From contig JBBDWK010000014.1 of NCBI GenBank assembly GCA_040902885.1, positions 1 to 44,632 on the forward strand: DNA of 44,632 nt, read 5' to 3'. Source of the DNA: JBBDWK01 sp040902885. GTDB lineage: Bacteria > Acidobacteriota > Terriglobia > Bryobacterales > Bryobacteraceae. The notes under the pieces are model-generated. The model made no database searches and was not told where the DNA came from. It worked only from the letters and a program-made list of their open reading frames with translations. Position numbers and translations under genes: made by a program. Within the stretch, counting starts at the first letter, position 1, and each line of letters begins with the position of its first letter. This document shows, piece after piece, positions 8,574 to 16,080 of the stretch.

Positions 8574-8947
8574 TTCCGTTTCTCCTGCAGAAGCCGCGCG
8601 ATCTCGCGCAGCTCCTTTCCGGAAAGCCGGCCGTCCTCGACCAGGTGCACCACCAGCGGCTCAGCCGATCCATTGAACACGCGCTGCAGGAAGTCCTTCA
8701 CCATGCCGCCGATCACCTGCTGCTTGGGGCGCGAGGGCGCATAAACGAAAGCGCGCTCGCCCTGCGTCTTCTTGAGGTATTTCTTCTGCTCCAGGATCTT
8801 CATCATGGTCATGACGGTGGTATAGGCGATCTTGCGGCGCTCGAGCAGGTTCTCGTAGACGTCTCGCACCGTCGCCTGTTCCAGCTCCCAGACAATCTTC
8901 ATGATTTCCAGCTCCTGTTCGGTCAGGACGCTGCTTCGCGGTCTCAT
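8570..8947 (-). CDS. blaI: BlaI/MecI/CopY-family transcriptional repressor
   Basis: This is a 125-residue winged-helix repressor. The N-terminal DNA-binding half carries LTEQELEIMKIVWEL and the recognition-helix region AYTTVMTMMKILEQKKYL. The C-terminal half (about 80-125) is the helical dimerisation arm that M56 peptidases cut in the beta-lactam-resistance relatives. The partner M56 gene overlaps its stop codon (ATGA at 8573-8570), the standard arrangement. A perfect 16-base palindrome covers the -10 box and touches the start codon, so autorepression is expected. The symbol denotes family membership, not beta-lactam resistance: no beta-lactamase is present, and the visible operon target is a glycosyltransferase. 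Confidence 0.93.
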   Translation of the reverse strand: MRPRSSVLTEQELEIMKIVWELEQATVRDVYENLLERRKIAYTTVMTMMKILEQKKYLKKTQGERAFVYAPSRPKQQVIGGMVKDFLQRVFNGSAEPLVVHLVEDGRLSGKELREIARLLQEKRK

Positions 8948-8982
8948 ACTAATTAATTAGTACGAAAGAAAAAGTATGTCAA
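8947..8982 (-). promoter_or_regulatory. blaI promoter with palindromic BlaI operator; predicted leaderless transcript
   Basis: On the minus strand a perfect TTGACA (8982-8977) lies 17 bases before TAATTA (8959-8954). The palindrome TACTAATTAATTAGTA (8962-8947) covers the -10 box and ends on the A of the blaI start codon. The expected start of transcription, 6-7 bases after the -10, is at or beside that A, so the mRNA should lack a leader. BlaI-family operators typically carry inverted TACTA/TAGTA or TACA/TGTA arms, which this matches. Confidence 0.78.
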
Positions 8983-8991
8983 GAGAAAAAT

Positions 8992-10050
8992 TTAGAAGCG
9001 CCGCAGGGTTTCGGCGTACACTTCGCGCGTCAGCCGCGCCGTCCGCTCCCAGGAGAACTGCCTCGCACGCTCCAGCCCCACTGCGCGCCGCTCGGCCATC
9101 GCCCCAGGCTCCGTCACCGCTCTTCGCAAAGCCGCCACCCAGGCGTGTCCATCGCCGGCTTCCACCTGGATCGCCGCGCCTCCCGCAACCTCGCCGATTG
9201 CCGCGTCGCACGAAGCGATCACCGGCGTGCCGCACTGCATGGCCTCCAGCACCGGCAAGCCAAAGCCCTCGTAGAAAGACGGATATACGAAGGCCAACGC
9301 GCCCGAATACAGGGCGGGCAACGCCTCTTCCGGTGTTTCGCCCAACAGCCGCAGTCCGGGTTCCGGCGGCAGATCGCGAAAATCCGCGCGCCTTCTGCCG
9401 GCCAGAACCAGATCCACCGGGAACTGCTTGCGAACCTCCCGCCACGCGCTCACCAGCATCCCCAGATTCTTGCGAGGCTCCAGGGCCCCCACATAGAGAA
9501 AATAGGGCGGCTCCGCCCGCCCGCCGGTCGGCCGGAATGCGGAATCGGCCGCCAGCGGCACGGCCACAACACGACCCGGGTGCAGCCGGAAACGCTCCAT
9601 CGCCTGCCTGCGCACGGCTTCGGTGGGAGTCACAACCGTCATCTGTTGCAGGAACTGCAGCAGCAGCGGGGTTCGCTGGCGGATGCGATCGGCGTCAAAG
9701 TGCCACGACGGCTCCATCCATGGCGAGAGATCGTGCAAGGTCATCACGCTGGGACGCTGCGAAAGGTAAGGAACGCTGAAGCTGGTTCCGTGAAACAGGT
9801 TGGCTTTGAGCCGCTCGGCCGCGCACTCCGCCCCCCAGAGCCACCAGTACCTCTCGGCGCGGTTGCGAGGCCCGCCGCCGTCCAGCAGGTTCGGCGGAGA
9901 CGCGGCCGGCATGGGGAAAGACTGGTCGGAAGCCAGAAAGAACTCGTCGCCGGGAAACTCGCGCGCCAACGCCAGACTCAGTTGCCGGGTGTAGCGGGAA
10001 ATGCCTCCCGGCGGAAGGGACAGAGGAGTGGCATCCAGAACTACGCGCAC
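8992..10050 (-). CDS. GT4-family glycosyltransferase
   Basis: This 352-residue GT-B glycosyltransferase (GT4) closely follows rfbB with a 16-base gap and is probably the last gene of the rfbACB operon. The N-terminal MRVVLDATPLSLPPGGISRYTRQL and the mid-protein VMTLHDLSPWMEPSW belong to the acceptor domain. PYFLYVGALEPRKNLGMLV opens the donor domain. SFYEGFGLPVLEAMQCGTPVIAS carries the paired glutamates that contact the nucleotide sugar. Given the neighbours, a dTDP-linked 6-deoxysugar donor is plausible but not shown. Its stop is about 10 bases before the -35 of the blaI promoter, which marks the boundary between the two transcription units. Confidence 0.9.
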   Translation of the reverse strand: MRVVLDATPLSLPPGGISRYTRQLSLALAREFPGDEFFLASDQSFPMPAASPPNLLDGGGPRNRAERYWWLWGAECAAERLKANLFHGTSFSVPYLSQRPSVMTLHDLSPWMEPSWHFDADRIRQRTPLLLQFLQQMTVVTPTEAVRRQAMERFRLHPGRVVAVPLAADSAFRPTGGRAEPPYFLYVGALEPRKNLGMLVSAWREVRKQFPVDLVLAGRRRADFRDLPPEPGLRLLGETPEEALPALYSGALAFVYPSFYEGFGLPVLEAMQCGTPVIASCDAAIGEVAGGAAIQVEAGDGHAWVAALRRAVTEPGAMAERRAVGLERARQFSWERTARLTREVYAETLRRF

Positions 10051-10066
10051 TTTGTGGACTGGAGCG

Positions 10067-11104
10067 TCAGTAACCGCGCTCGCGCAGCTCCTCCACGCGA
10101 TTGTCGTAATTCCGCGCGTAGTAGGTCCTGTATTCGCCCGACTTCACGCGAGCGACCCATTCCACGTTGCTTCGGTACCAGTCGATCGTGCACTTCAGAC
10201 CGTGCTCGAAGTCGACCTCGGCCTTCCAGCCCGTCTCACGCATCAGTTTTTCACTCGAAAGCGCGTAGCGCCGGTCGTGCCCCGGCCGGTCCTGCACGGT
10301 TTGCATCAGGTGCTCGTGAGCGCCCGTCGCTTCAACGATCTTCCGGATCACCGCCAGATTCGGTAAAGAGCGGCTGCCGCCAATGTTATAGATTTCGCCT
10401 TCCCTGCCCCGTTCGAGCAGCGCCAGCAGGGCGCGGCAGTGGTCGTCCACATACAGCCAGTCGCGCACCTGCATGCCGTCGCCATAGATCGGCAGGGACT
10501 GCCCTTCGAGCGCGTTCGAGATCATCAGCGGGATCAGCTTCTCGGGGAATTGATACGGCCCATAGTTATTGGATGCGCGCGTGATCAGCACCGGCAGGCG
10601 ATAGGTTGTAAAGTAAGACCGGACGAGGAGGTCCGATCCCGCCTTCGATGCCGAATACGGGCTGCTCGGGTTCAACGGAAACGCCTCGTCGGCTTCCAGA
10701 GGATCTTCGAGACTGCCGTATACTTCGTCCGTCGAAACGTGCAGAAAGCGGGGCGTCTTGTTGGCGCGTGCCGCTTCCAGCAGGGTCAGCGTGCCGCGCA
10801 GATTGGTGTCGATTACCGGGGCCGGCGAAAAAATACTGCGGTCCACGTGGGATTCGGCGGCAAAGTGTACGATGGCGTCGGGCTTCTCCCCGGCGACAAG
10901 TCGATTCACCAGGTCCGCATCGCAGATGTCGCCCTGCACGAAGCGATAGCACGGATGGTTCTTTACCGGCTCCAGGTTCTCGAGATTGCCCGCATAGGTG
11001 AGCTTGTCCAGGTTCACCACTCTTGCCGGCGCCTCCGCCGCCAGCGCCAGCCGCACAAAGGCCGAGCCGATGAAGCCCGCGCCGCCCGTCACCAACAGTT
11101 TCAT
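10067..11104 (-). CDS. rfbB: dTDP-glucose 4,6-dehydratase
   Basis: This 345-residue extended short-chain dehydrogenase makes dTDP-4-keto-6-deoxyglucose from dTDP-glucose. The NAD site is GGAGFIGS (7-14). The active-site residues are in STDEVYG (Asp126, Glu127, used in dehydration) and YSASK (Tyr150, Lys154). Substrate-binding stretches NNYGPYQFPEKLIPL and DGMQVRDWLYVDDHCRAL are intact, and the length is normal for the family. Its ATG 11104 overlaps the rfbC stop (ATGA), and rfbA precedes rfbC, so dTDP-glucose synthesis and dehydration are encoded together. The product feeds rhamnose or another deoxysugar for the polysaccharide made by the adjacent glycosyltransferases. Confidence 0.95.
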   Translation of the reverse strand: MKLLVTGGAGFIGSAFVRLALAAEAPARVVNLDKLTYAGNLENLEPVKNHPCYRFVQGDICDADLVNRLVAGEKPDAIVHFAAESHVDRSIFSPAPVIDTNLRGTLTLLEAARANKTPRFLHVSTDEVYGSLEDPLEADEAFPLNPSSPYSASKAGSDLLVRSYFTTYRLPVLITRASNNYGPYQFPEKLIPLMISNALEGQSLPIYGDGMQVRDWLYVDDHCRALLALLERGREGEIYNIGGSRSLPNLAVIRKIVEATGAHEHLMQTVQDRPGHDRRYALSSEKLMRETGWKAEVDFEHGLKCTIDWYRSNVEWVARVKSGEYRTYYARNYDNRVEELRERGY

Positions 11105-11679
11105 TTATGCTGCAGCTCCCAGTCGTAATTGATGGAGGGATCGTTGTACGGGATGCGTCCTTCGTCGCGAGGGTTGTAGAAGCGGTCCGTAAGATAGACC
11201 AGCAGCCCAGGGTCTCTGCCGACGACTTTATAACCGTGTCCTATGCCGGGCGGAATCAGGATCTGCCACGGCCGCAGCTGCCCGACATAAATCGTGTTCC
11301 GAACGCCCCAGGTCCGCGACCCGGCGCGAAGGTCCACGAGCGCCACCTGCATCATGCCCATGACTGGCGTCCAGCAATCGGTCTGGTGCAGATGATAGTG
11401 GAAGGCTTTGATGGTCTCCGGGTAACTGAGCGCCGCCGAAACCTGGGTGGTTTCCAGAGGAAAATTGGCCGCTAGCCCCTGTCTGGCCCGCTGAATTTCC
11501 AGAAAATAGCCGCGGTCGTCCGGCCAGAGCGGCAGGGGCTGGATGCATACCCCTTCGATCAACTGCTCGGACTGAGGCGAACCGATGTTCGCTCCGATTC
11601 CCTTATCCAGGCTGGGAAGGGTCAGCGTCAGGGCGCCGGCGCGCGCAATCTCGGGCGACACGGCGGCTTCCGGCGGCAT
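11101..11679 (-). CDS. rfbC: dTDP-4-dehydrorhamnose 3,5-epimerase-like protein
   Basis: This 192-residue cupin-fold protein is related to RmlC, which epimerises the 4-keto-6-deoxy sugar. The C-terminal pattern is conserved: VALVDLRAGSRTWG, then ILIPPGIGHGYKVV and IPYNDPSINYDW (Asp180). The catalytic region differs from the usual RGLHYQ; here it reads KAFHYHLHQTDCW, with His94, His96 and His98. The N-terminal 45 residues are also unlike standard RmlC. It may therefore be a divergent epimerase or a single-position isomerase of the same fold. The start ATG 11679 shares a base with the rfbA stop (TGATG), so an earlier in-frame start is unlikely. The rfbB start overlaps its stop by 4 bases. Confidence 0.85.
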   Translation of the reverse strand: MPPEAAVSPEIARAGALTLTLPSLDKGIGANIGSPQSEQLIEGVCIQPLPLWPDDRGYFLEIQRARQGLAANFPLETTQVSAALSYPETIKAFHYHLHQTDCWTPVMGMMQVALVDLRAGSRTWGVRNTIYVGQLRPWQILIPPGIGHGYKVVGRDPGLLVYLTDRFYNPRDEGRIPYNDPSINYDWELQHK

Positions 11680-12446
11680 CACTCGCTCCAGGCGGCCGAA
11701 GCAGCCTCCCCGGCCGTTTGCCCGGTCCTGGCGTGGGTCTTCGCCACCAGGTTTCCGGCGCGCAACAGCGACTCGAAGGTGCCTGCGTCCGTCCACCAGC
11801 CGTCCAGCCAGGAGAAGGTCATGGTACCTTCGCGGATGTAGGCGTTGTTGACGTCCGTGATCTCCAGCTCATTGCGGTTCGACGGCACAAGCTGATGGAT
11901 CTTCTCGAATACGCTCGAGTCGTACATATAGATGCCCGTCACGGCATAATTCGACTTAGGCTGCTTGGGCTTCTCTTCGATGTCCACCACCCGGTCGCCG
12001 TCGATCCGCGCCACGCCGAAGCGCTCCGCGTCTTCGACTTCCTTGAGCAATATACGCGCGCCGCACTCCTGGCTGCGGAATTCGTCGGCCGCCTGACGGA
12101 TGCTGCCCTCGATAATGTTATCCCCCAGCACGACGCAAATCTTGTGACCGTCGGCGAAATGCTCGGCGAGCCCCAGCGCCTCCGCGATGCCTCCTTCGCC
12201 TTCCTGGTAGGTGTAGTCGATATGACTCAAACCAAAGCCTTTGCCATTGGCCAGAAGTCTGAGAAAATCCCCTGCATTCTTCCCGCCCGTAACAACCAGA
12301 ATGTCCTTGATCCCCGCATCCACCAGTGTTTGGATCGGGTAATAGATCATAGGCTTATCGTAAATCGGGAGCAAATGCTTGTTAGTGATTTTGGTGAGCG
12401 GGAACAATCTGCTGCCGGTTCCCCCCGCAAGCACGACGCCTTTCAT
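11679..12446 (-). CDS. rfbA: Glucose-1-phosphate thymidylyltransferase, short form
   Basis: This 255-residue nucleotidyltransferase joins dTTP and glucose-1-phosphate into dTDP-glucose. The N-terminal MKGVVLAGGTGSRLFPLTK is the nucleotide-binding loop. KHLLPIYDKPMIYYPI and VVLGDNII (metal-binding Asp) follow, with EKPKQPKSNYAVTGIYMYD and WLDGWWTDAGTFESLL completing the active site. It lacks the roughly 35-40 residue C-terminal helical extension of the classical form and ends in a low-complexity tail (TGQTAGEAASAAWSE). The first gene of the rfbACB operon, it starts only 41 bases from the divergent cupin gene. The frame is open further upstream, but the ATG at 12446 is where homology begins. 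Confidence 0.93.
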   Translation of the reverse strand: MKGVVLAGGTGSRLFPLTKITNKHLLPIYDKPMIYYPIQTLVDAGIKDILVVTGGKNAGDFLRLLANGKGFGLSHIDYTYQEGEGGIAEALGLAEHFADGHKICVVLGDNIIEGSIRQAADEFRSQECGARILLKEVEDAERFGVARIDGDRVVDIEEKPKQPKSNYAVTGIYMYDSSVFEKIHQLVPSNRNELEITDVNNAYIREGTMTFSWLDGWWTDAGTFESLLRAGNLVAKTHARTGQTAGEAASAAWSE

Positions 12447-12454
12447 AAGCACCC

Positions 12455-12465
12455 ATGATACAATA
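12455..12465. promoter_or_regulatory. Overlapping divergent -10-like boxes between rfbA and the cupin operon
   Basis: In the 41-base gap, TACAAT (12459-12464, plus) and TATTGT (12465-12460) or TATCAT (12460-12455) on the minus strand overlap. They could serve as -10 boxes for both directions. No convincing -35 boxes were seen, so the assignment is tentative. Confidence 0.3.
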
Positions 12466-12487
12466 CGCGCCGTATGCGGAAACTGCC

Positions 12488-12841
12488 ATGAAGTTCTATA
12501 CCTGGGAGGGGGTACCGGAGGAGCGGATGAACCCGCTGGTCTCACGCCAGGTGATCCACGGCGAAACCATGACCGTGGCGCGCCTCCGCCTCCGCAAAGG
12601 CGCCGTGGTGCCCCTCCATCATCATGTAAACGAACAAATCACTCTCCTCGAAGAGGGCCGGTTGCGCTTCGTGATCGCAGGCCGGGAACACGTAGTGAGC
12701 GCCGGCGAGGCGATGCAGATCCCGCCCAACGCGCCCCACACAGTCGAAGCCCTGGAGGACTCGCTCGCCATCGACCTGTTCTCGCCCGTGCGGGAAGACT
12801 GGATCCGGGGGGACGACGCCTATCTAAGAGCCTTGGCATGA
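12488..12841 (+). CDS. Cupin-domain protein
   Basis: This small cupin of 117 residues is a single beta-barrel. Motif 1 is PLHHHVNEQITLLEEGRLRF, providing three histidines and a glutamate as metal ligands. Motif 2 is AGEAMQIPPNAPHTVEA with the fourth histidine. It may be a metal-dependent sugar or small-molecule binding or isomerising enzyme; the specific substrate cannot be read. A more upstream ATG at 12455 overlaps the -10-like box, so ATG 12488 (MKFYTWEGV) is chosen. It is the first of four genes joined by 4-base overlaps, and its TGA overlaps the ATG of the acyl-CoA synthetase-like gene. Confidence 0.85.
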   Translation: MKFYTWEGVPEERMNPLVSRQVIHGETMTVARLRLRKGAVVPLHHHVNEQITLLEEGRLRFVIAGREHVVSAGEAMQIPPNAPHTVEALEDSLAIDLFSPVREDWIRGDDAYLRALA

Positions 12842-14451
12842 AGAGCTACGCGCGCGGCCCGGAGCTTCCGATCCTCGAAACCAGTATCGGACAGGTTCTG
12901 GCGCAAACCGCCGCGCGCCGGCCGTCGCAGGACGCCATCGTCTCCCGCCACCAGAATCTCCGCATCTCTTATTCTCAGCTTCTAGACGAAACGTCCCGGG
13001 TCTCGGCCGGCCTGTGGGCGTTGGGAATTCGCCCCGGCGACCGCGTCGGCGTCTGGGCCTGCAACTGCGTGGAATGGATTTACCTCCAATTGGCCACGGC
13101 CCGCATGGGCGCCGTGCTGGTCAACGTGAATCCAGCTTACCGCTCCCACGAAATTGGCTTTGTTCTGCAAAAAAGCCGCATGAAGGCTCTGTTTCTACAC
13201 GAGAAGGACGGGCGCGCGAACTACCTGGAGATTCTCGGGCAAGCCTGCCACGGCGCGCAACTGGAATTGCAGCACGTGATTCCCATCGGTACGGCGGCAT
13301 GGGATGCCATGCTCGCGGGCGGCGGCGAAATGCCGCCCGAGCCCGGCGACCCCGATTCGGTCGTCAACATCCAGTACACTTCCGGCACCACCGGCTCGCC
13401 CAAAGGCGTGCTGCTCACGCACCGCAACCTGATAAACAATGCCTGGGTAATCGGTTGGGGCCTGCGCCTGGGCGAGGGCGAGCGCATCTGCGTTCCCGTC
13501 CCACTCTACCACTGCTTCGGCTGCGTCATCGGGACGCTGGTGGCCCTGGTTCACGGCGCCGCTCTCATCCTTCCGGCGGCCCAGTTCGATCCTCTGGCCA
13601 CCCTTCAAGCCATTGAAAACGAGCGGGCTACCGTGGTTTACGGCGTGCCCACGATGTTCATCGCCGAGCTGGATCACCCCGAGTTTCACCGCTTCAACCT
13701 GACTTCGCTGCGCACGGGAATCATGGCCGGGGCGCCCTGCCCGATCGAAGTGATGAAGCGCGTCACCTCGGACATGCACTGCCCCGAGATGGTCATCGCG
13801 TATGGGCAGACGGAGAGCTCGCCCGCGATCACCATGTCCACCCCGGAAGACAGCCTCGACCTGCGTGTCTCGACCGTCGGCCGCGCGCTTCCCAACACGG
13901 AAATCAAGATCGTCGCTCCGGACGGCGAAACCGCCGAGGCGGGCGAGCAGGGCGAGCTTTGCACGCGCGGCTACCTCGTGATGAAGGGCTACGACGGCGA
14001 GCCAGAAGCCACCGCAAACGCCATCGATTCAGACGGTTGGCTGCACACCGGGGACCTGGCGACCATGCGCCCGGACGGCAATTTCCGCATCACCGGCCGC
14101 GCCAAGGAGCTGATCATCCGGGGCGGAGAAAATATCTACCCGCGCGAAATTGAGGAGTTTCTGCACGTCTATCCGAAGATCGCCGACGTCTATATCATTG
14201 GGCTGCCCGATGAGCGGCTGGGCGAAACGGTGCTCGCCTGGATCCGGCTCAAGAGCGGCGAAACGGCCACCGAGGAAGAGATATGCGAATACTGTCGCGG
14301 CAAGATCGCGCATTTCAAGATCCCGCAGTACATTCGCTTTGTCGATTCCTTTCCCCTCACCGTCACCGGAAAAGTGCAGAAGTTCCGCATCCGCGAGCAG
14401 GAGATCCGCGAGCGCGGCCTGGAGCGCGCGGCCGGGATCGAGACGGCGTGA
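12838..14451 (+). CDS. AMP-dependent acyl-CoA synthetase/ligase (ANL superfamily)
   Basis: This enzyme of 537 residues activates a carboxylic acid as an acyl-adenylate and normally transfers it to CoA. The phosphate loop TSGTTGSPKG is at 181-190. IAYGQTESSPAI is the adenine-binding region. WLHTGDLATMRPDGNFRITGR contains the ribose-binding Asp and the hinge. The C-terminal KELIIRGGENIYPREIEE and TVTGKVQKF (catalytic lysine) are both present, so the enzyme looks complete. The overall pattern matches medium/long-chain fatty acyl-CoA synthetases (YngI/ACSF2-like), but the substrate is not determined. A long open frame extends upstream across the cupin gene in another frame; the ATG at 12838, overlapping the cupin stop (ATGA), is the sensible start. 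Confidence 0.92.
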   Translation: MKSYARGPELPILETSIGQVLAQTAARRPSQDAIVSRHQNLRISYSQLLDETSRVSAGLWALGIRPGDRVGVWACNCVEWIYLQLATARMGAVLVNVNPAYRSHEIGFVLQKSRMKALFLHEKDGRANYLEILGQACHGAQLELQHVIPIGTAAWDAMLAGGGEMPPEPGDPDSVVNIQYTSGTTGSPKGVLLTHRNLINNAWVIGWGLRLGEGERICVPVPLYHCFGCVIGTLVALVHGAALILPAAQFDPLATLQAIENERATVVYGVPTMFIAELDHPEFHRFNLTSLRTGIMAGAPCPIEVMKRVTSDMHCPEMVIAYGQTESSPAITMSTPEDSLDLRVSTVGRALPNTEIKIVAPDGETAEAGEQGELCTRGYLVMKGYDGEPEATANAIDSDGWLHTGDLATMRPDGNFRITGRAKELIIRGGENIYPREIEEFLHVYPKIADVYIIGLPDERLGETVLAWIRLKSGETATEEEICEYCRGKIAHFKIPQYIRFVDSFPLTVTGKVQKFRIREQEIRERGLERAAGIETA

Positions 14452-15059
14452 GCCTGCGGAAACGGATTCACGCCGTAGTCCTGGCCAAGCTGGCTGGGCG
14501 CTATGAGAGCGCGATCGCCGAACGCAAGAAGGCGCTGTTCGCCGATCTGCGGGGCGACATCCTCGAAATCGGCCCGGGCACGGGACCGAACCTGGCTCAC
14601 TATCCGCCCGGCATCCGCTGGACTGGCCTCGAACCCAATCCCTTCATGCACTCCTACCTCCGCGAGAGCGCGCACCGTGCCGGGGTCTCCGTGAAAATCG
14701 TCGAGAAAGTCGCCGAGCGCCTGGATTTTGAAGATTCCAGCCTGGACGGCGTAGTGAGTACACTAGTTTTATGCTCGGTGACCGATCCGGCCGCCGTGAT
14801 CGGCGAAATTCGCCGCGTGCTGAAGCCGGGGGGACGTTTCGCCTTTATCGAGCACGTGGCGGCATCTTCCGGAACGCGCCTGCGGCAAATTCAACGATGG
14901 ATACGGCCGCTGTGGAAGGTTCTGGGCGATGGCTGCCACCCGGATCGGGAGACTTGGACGTTGATCGAGCAAGGCGGTTTCACGCAGGTAAGACTGGAAC
15001 ACTTCCAGATGCCTCTGGGACCGGCTTCTCCACATATCGCTGGGATCGCAATTAAATGA
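14448..15059 (+). CDS. Class I SAM-dependent methyltransferase (METTL7/UbiE-like)
   Basis: This methyltransferase of 203 residues starts at GTG 14448, whose last bases form the upstream TGA (GTGA overlap). Motif I is ILEIGPGTGPNL, motif II-like WTGLEPNPF, and the post-motif region is LDGVVSTLVLCSVTDP. RRVLKPGGRFAFIEHV forms motif III. The C-terminal DGCHPDRETWTLIEQGGF resembles the Cys/His-containing segment of METTL7-type thiol or lipid methyltransferases, so a small thiol, lipid or quinone-like acceptor is possible (inference). The downstream NHL-repeat gene overlaps by ATGA, keeping it within the four-gene operon. Confidence 0.88.
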   Translation: MSLRKRIHAVVLAKLAGRYESAIAERKKALFADLRGDILEIGPGTGPNLAHYPPGIRWTGLEPNPFMHSYLRESAHRAGVSVKIVEKVAERLDFEDSSLDGVVSTLVLCSVTDPAAVIGEIRRVLKPGGRFAFIEHVAASSGTRLRQIQRWIRPLWKVLGDGCHPDRETWTLIEQGGFTQVRLEHFQMPLGPASPHIAGIAIK

Positions 15060-15907
15060 CAAAAACATTCTGCCTTTTGCTCGCATTCGTTGCCGCCGCT
15101 TCCGCTCAGACCTGGGAGTCCGCGGGCTTCCTGGACCTGCCGAAGACCGGCGATGTCTCGGCCGTTGCCGCTTCACCCGACGGCTCGCTCTACGTCTTGC
15201 AGCGCGGCAATCCGCCGGTGCTCAAGTTCGATGCCAAGGGGAAATTCGTCCAGGGCTTTGGCGATGGCCTGTTCCAAGTGGCTCACGGACTGCGCGTGGA
15301 TCGCCAAGGCAACGTCTGGACCACGGACAACGCCAACCACGCGGTCCGCAAGTTCTCGCCCGAAGGCAAGCTTCTGCTGACCTTGGGACAGGCTGGCGTG
15401 GCGGGCAACGACCCGGCCCACTTCAGATCCCCGGACGATGTTGTCTTCAACGCCGCCGGCGATATCTATGTCGCCGACGCCGGCAACGCCCGGATTGTCC
15501 GCCTGAGAGCGAATGGCACATTCATTCAGGCGTGGGGCAGCAAGGGAAAGGGTCCGAGCCAATTCGCGCTGGCGCACTCCCTAGCCATCGACGAGCGCGG
15601 GTACATTTACGTCGGCGACCGCGGCAACAACCGGATTCAAGTTTTCGAGCCGGGCGGCAAAATGTCGGCGGTCTTCGGCGAGTTCGGCAATCCCTTCGGC
15701 CTGCTGATTGCCGACGACCAGCTTTTCATCTCCGATGGCGACGCGCACAAGATCCTTCAGTTCACGCTGGCGGGCGCGCCGCTGGGTTCCTGGGGCACGC
15801 CGGAAACCTTGCACCTGCCACATATGATGACCATGGACGGCAAAGGCACGCTCTATGTCGCCGAAGTGAAGGGCGGGCGTGTGCAGAAGTTCCGGAAGAA
15901 GAACTGA
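15056..15907 (+). CDS. Secreted NHL-repeat six-bladed beta-propeller protein
   Basis: This 283-residue protein has a signal peptide (FCLLLAFVAAASAQ, cut after about residue 18). At least five NHL-type repeats follow, each with a GxIYVADxGNxRIxxF-like core: VWTTDNANHAVRKF, IYVADAGNARIVRL, IYVGDRGNNRIQVF, LFISDGDAHKILQF and LYVAEVKGGRVQKF. The fold is a beta-propeller of the kind used by peptidyl-amidoglycolate lyases and by extracytoplasmic ligand-binding proteins. No catalytic residue can be assigned safely. It is the last gene of the cupin, ligase, methyltransferase operon, with an ATGA overlap to the methyltransferase. It suggests that the pathway has an extracytoplasmic component. Confidence 0.88.
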   Translation: MTKTFCLLLAFVAAASAQTWESAGFLDLPKTGDVSAVAASPDGSLYVLQRGNPPVLKFDAKGKFVQGFGDGLFQVAHGLRVDRQGNVWTTDNANHAVRKFSPEGKLLLTLGQAGVAGNDPAHFRSPDDVVFNAAGDIYVADAGNARIVRLRANGTFIQAWGSKGKGPSQFALAHSLAIDERGYIYVGDRGNNRIQVFEPGGKMSAVFGEFGNPFGLLIADDQLFISDGDAHKILQFTLAGAPLGSWGTPETLHLPHMMTMDGKGTLYVAEVKGGRVQKFRKKN

Positions 15908-15922
15908 CCAGGGAAGCGAGGA

Positions 15923-15942
15923 CGAAACCGCCTGCGGTTTCG
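15923..15942 (+). terminator. Hairpin after the NHL-protein gene
   Basis: CGAAACCG (15923-15930) and CGGTTTCG (15935-15942) form an 8-base-pair stem with loop CCTG, 15 bases after the stop. There is no T-run, so it is either a weak intrinsic terminator or a stabilising hairpin. The direct repeat begins immediately after it. Confidence 0.5.
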
Positions 15943-16080
15943 CCCACAAGCGCTAACTTAAGGCCTGACTAGCGTCCTCCCGTGTCCATCGATGCGGTCC
16001 CCATTGCAGTTCGTGACCAAGATTGACTTCCGGGTCGGCGACGTTACGTCCATATGGGCACTCGATACAGGGCCGCAACG
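15943..16080. repeat. Direct repeat copy A, about 135 bp
   Basis: The sequence from CCCACAAGCG onward matches 18622-18758 at roughly 85% by eye, in the same orientation. Shared blocks include TTAACTTAAGGCCTGAC (one base different at its 5' edge), GTGTCCATCGATGCGGTCC and TTGACTTCCGG. The two copies bracket the AbiJ-like, VOC and YbjQ genes. On the minus strand both copies end an open frame with the same ten or more residues (GPHRWTREDA then QALS), so the repeat may derive from, or once encoded, a short peptide. Bases 16081-16290 beyond it hold no gene I recognise. Confidence 0.8.

Noticed and set aside
6780..8947. True beta-lactam resistance locus
   Set aside because: The BlaI/M56 pair is family-level only; no beta-lactamase or PBP2a gene is present and no penicillin-binding sensor is in the M56 protein.
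12379..12837. N-terminal extension of the acyl-CoA synthetase frame
   Set aside because: It is an out-of-frame reading of the cupin gene and the divergent promoter; the ATGA at 12838 gives a normal-length enzyme.
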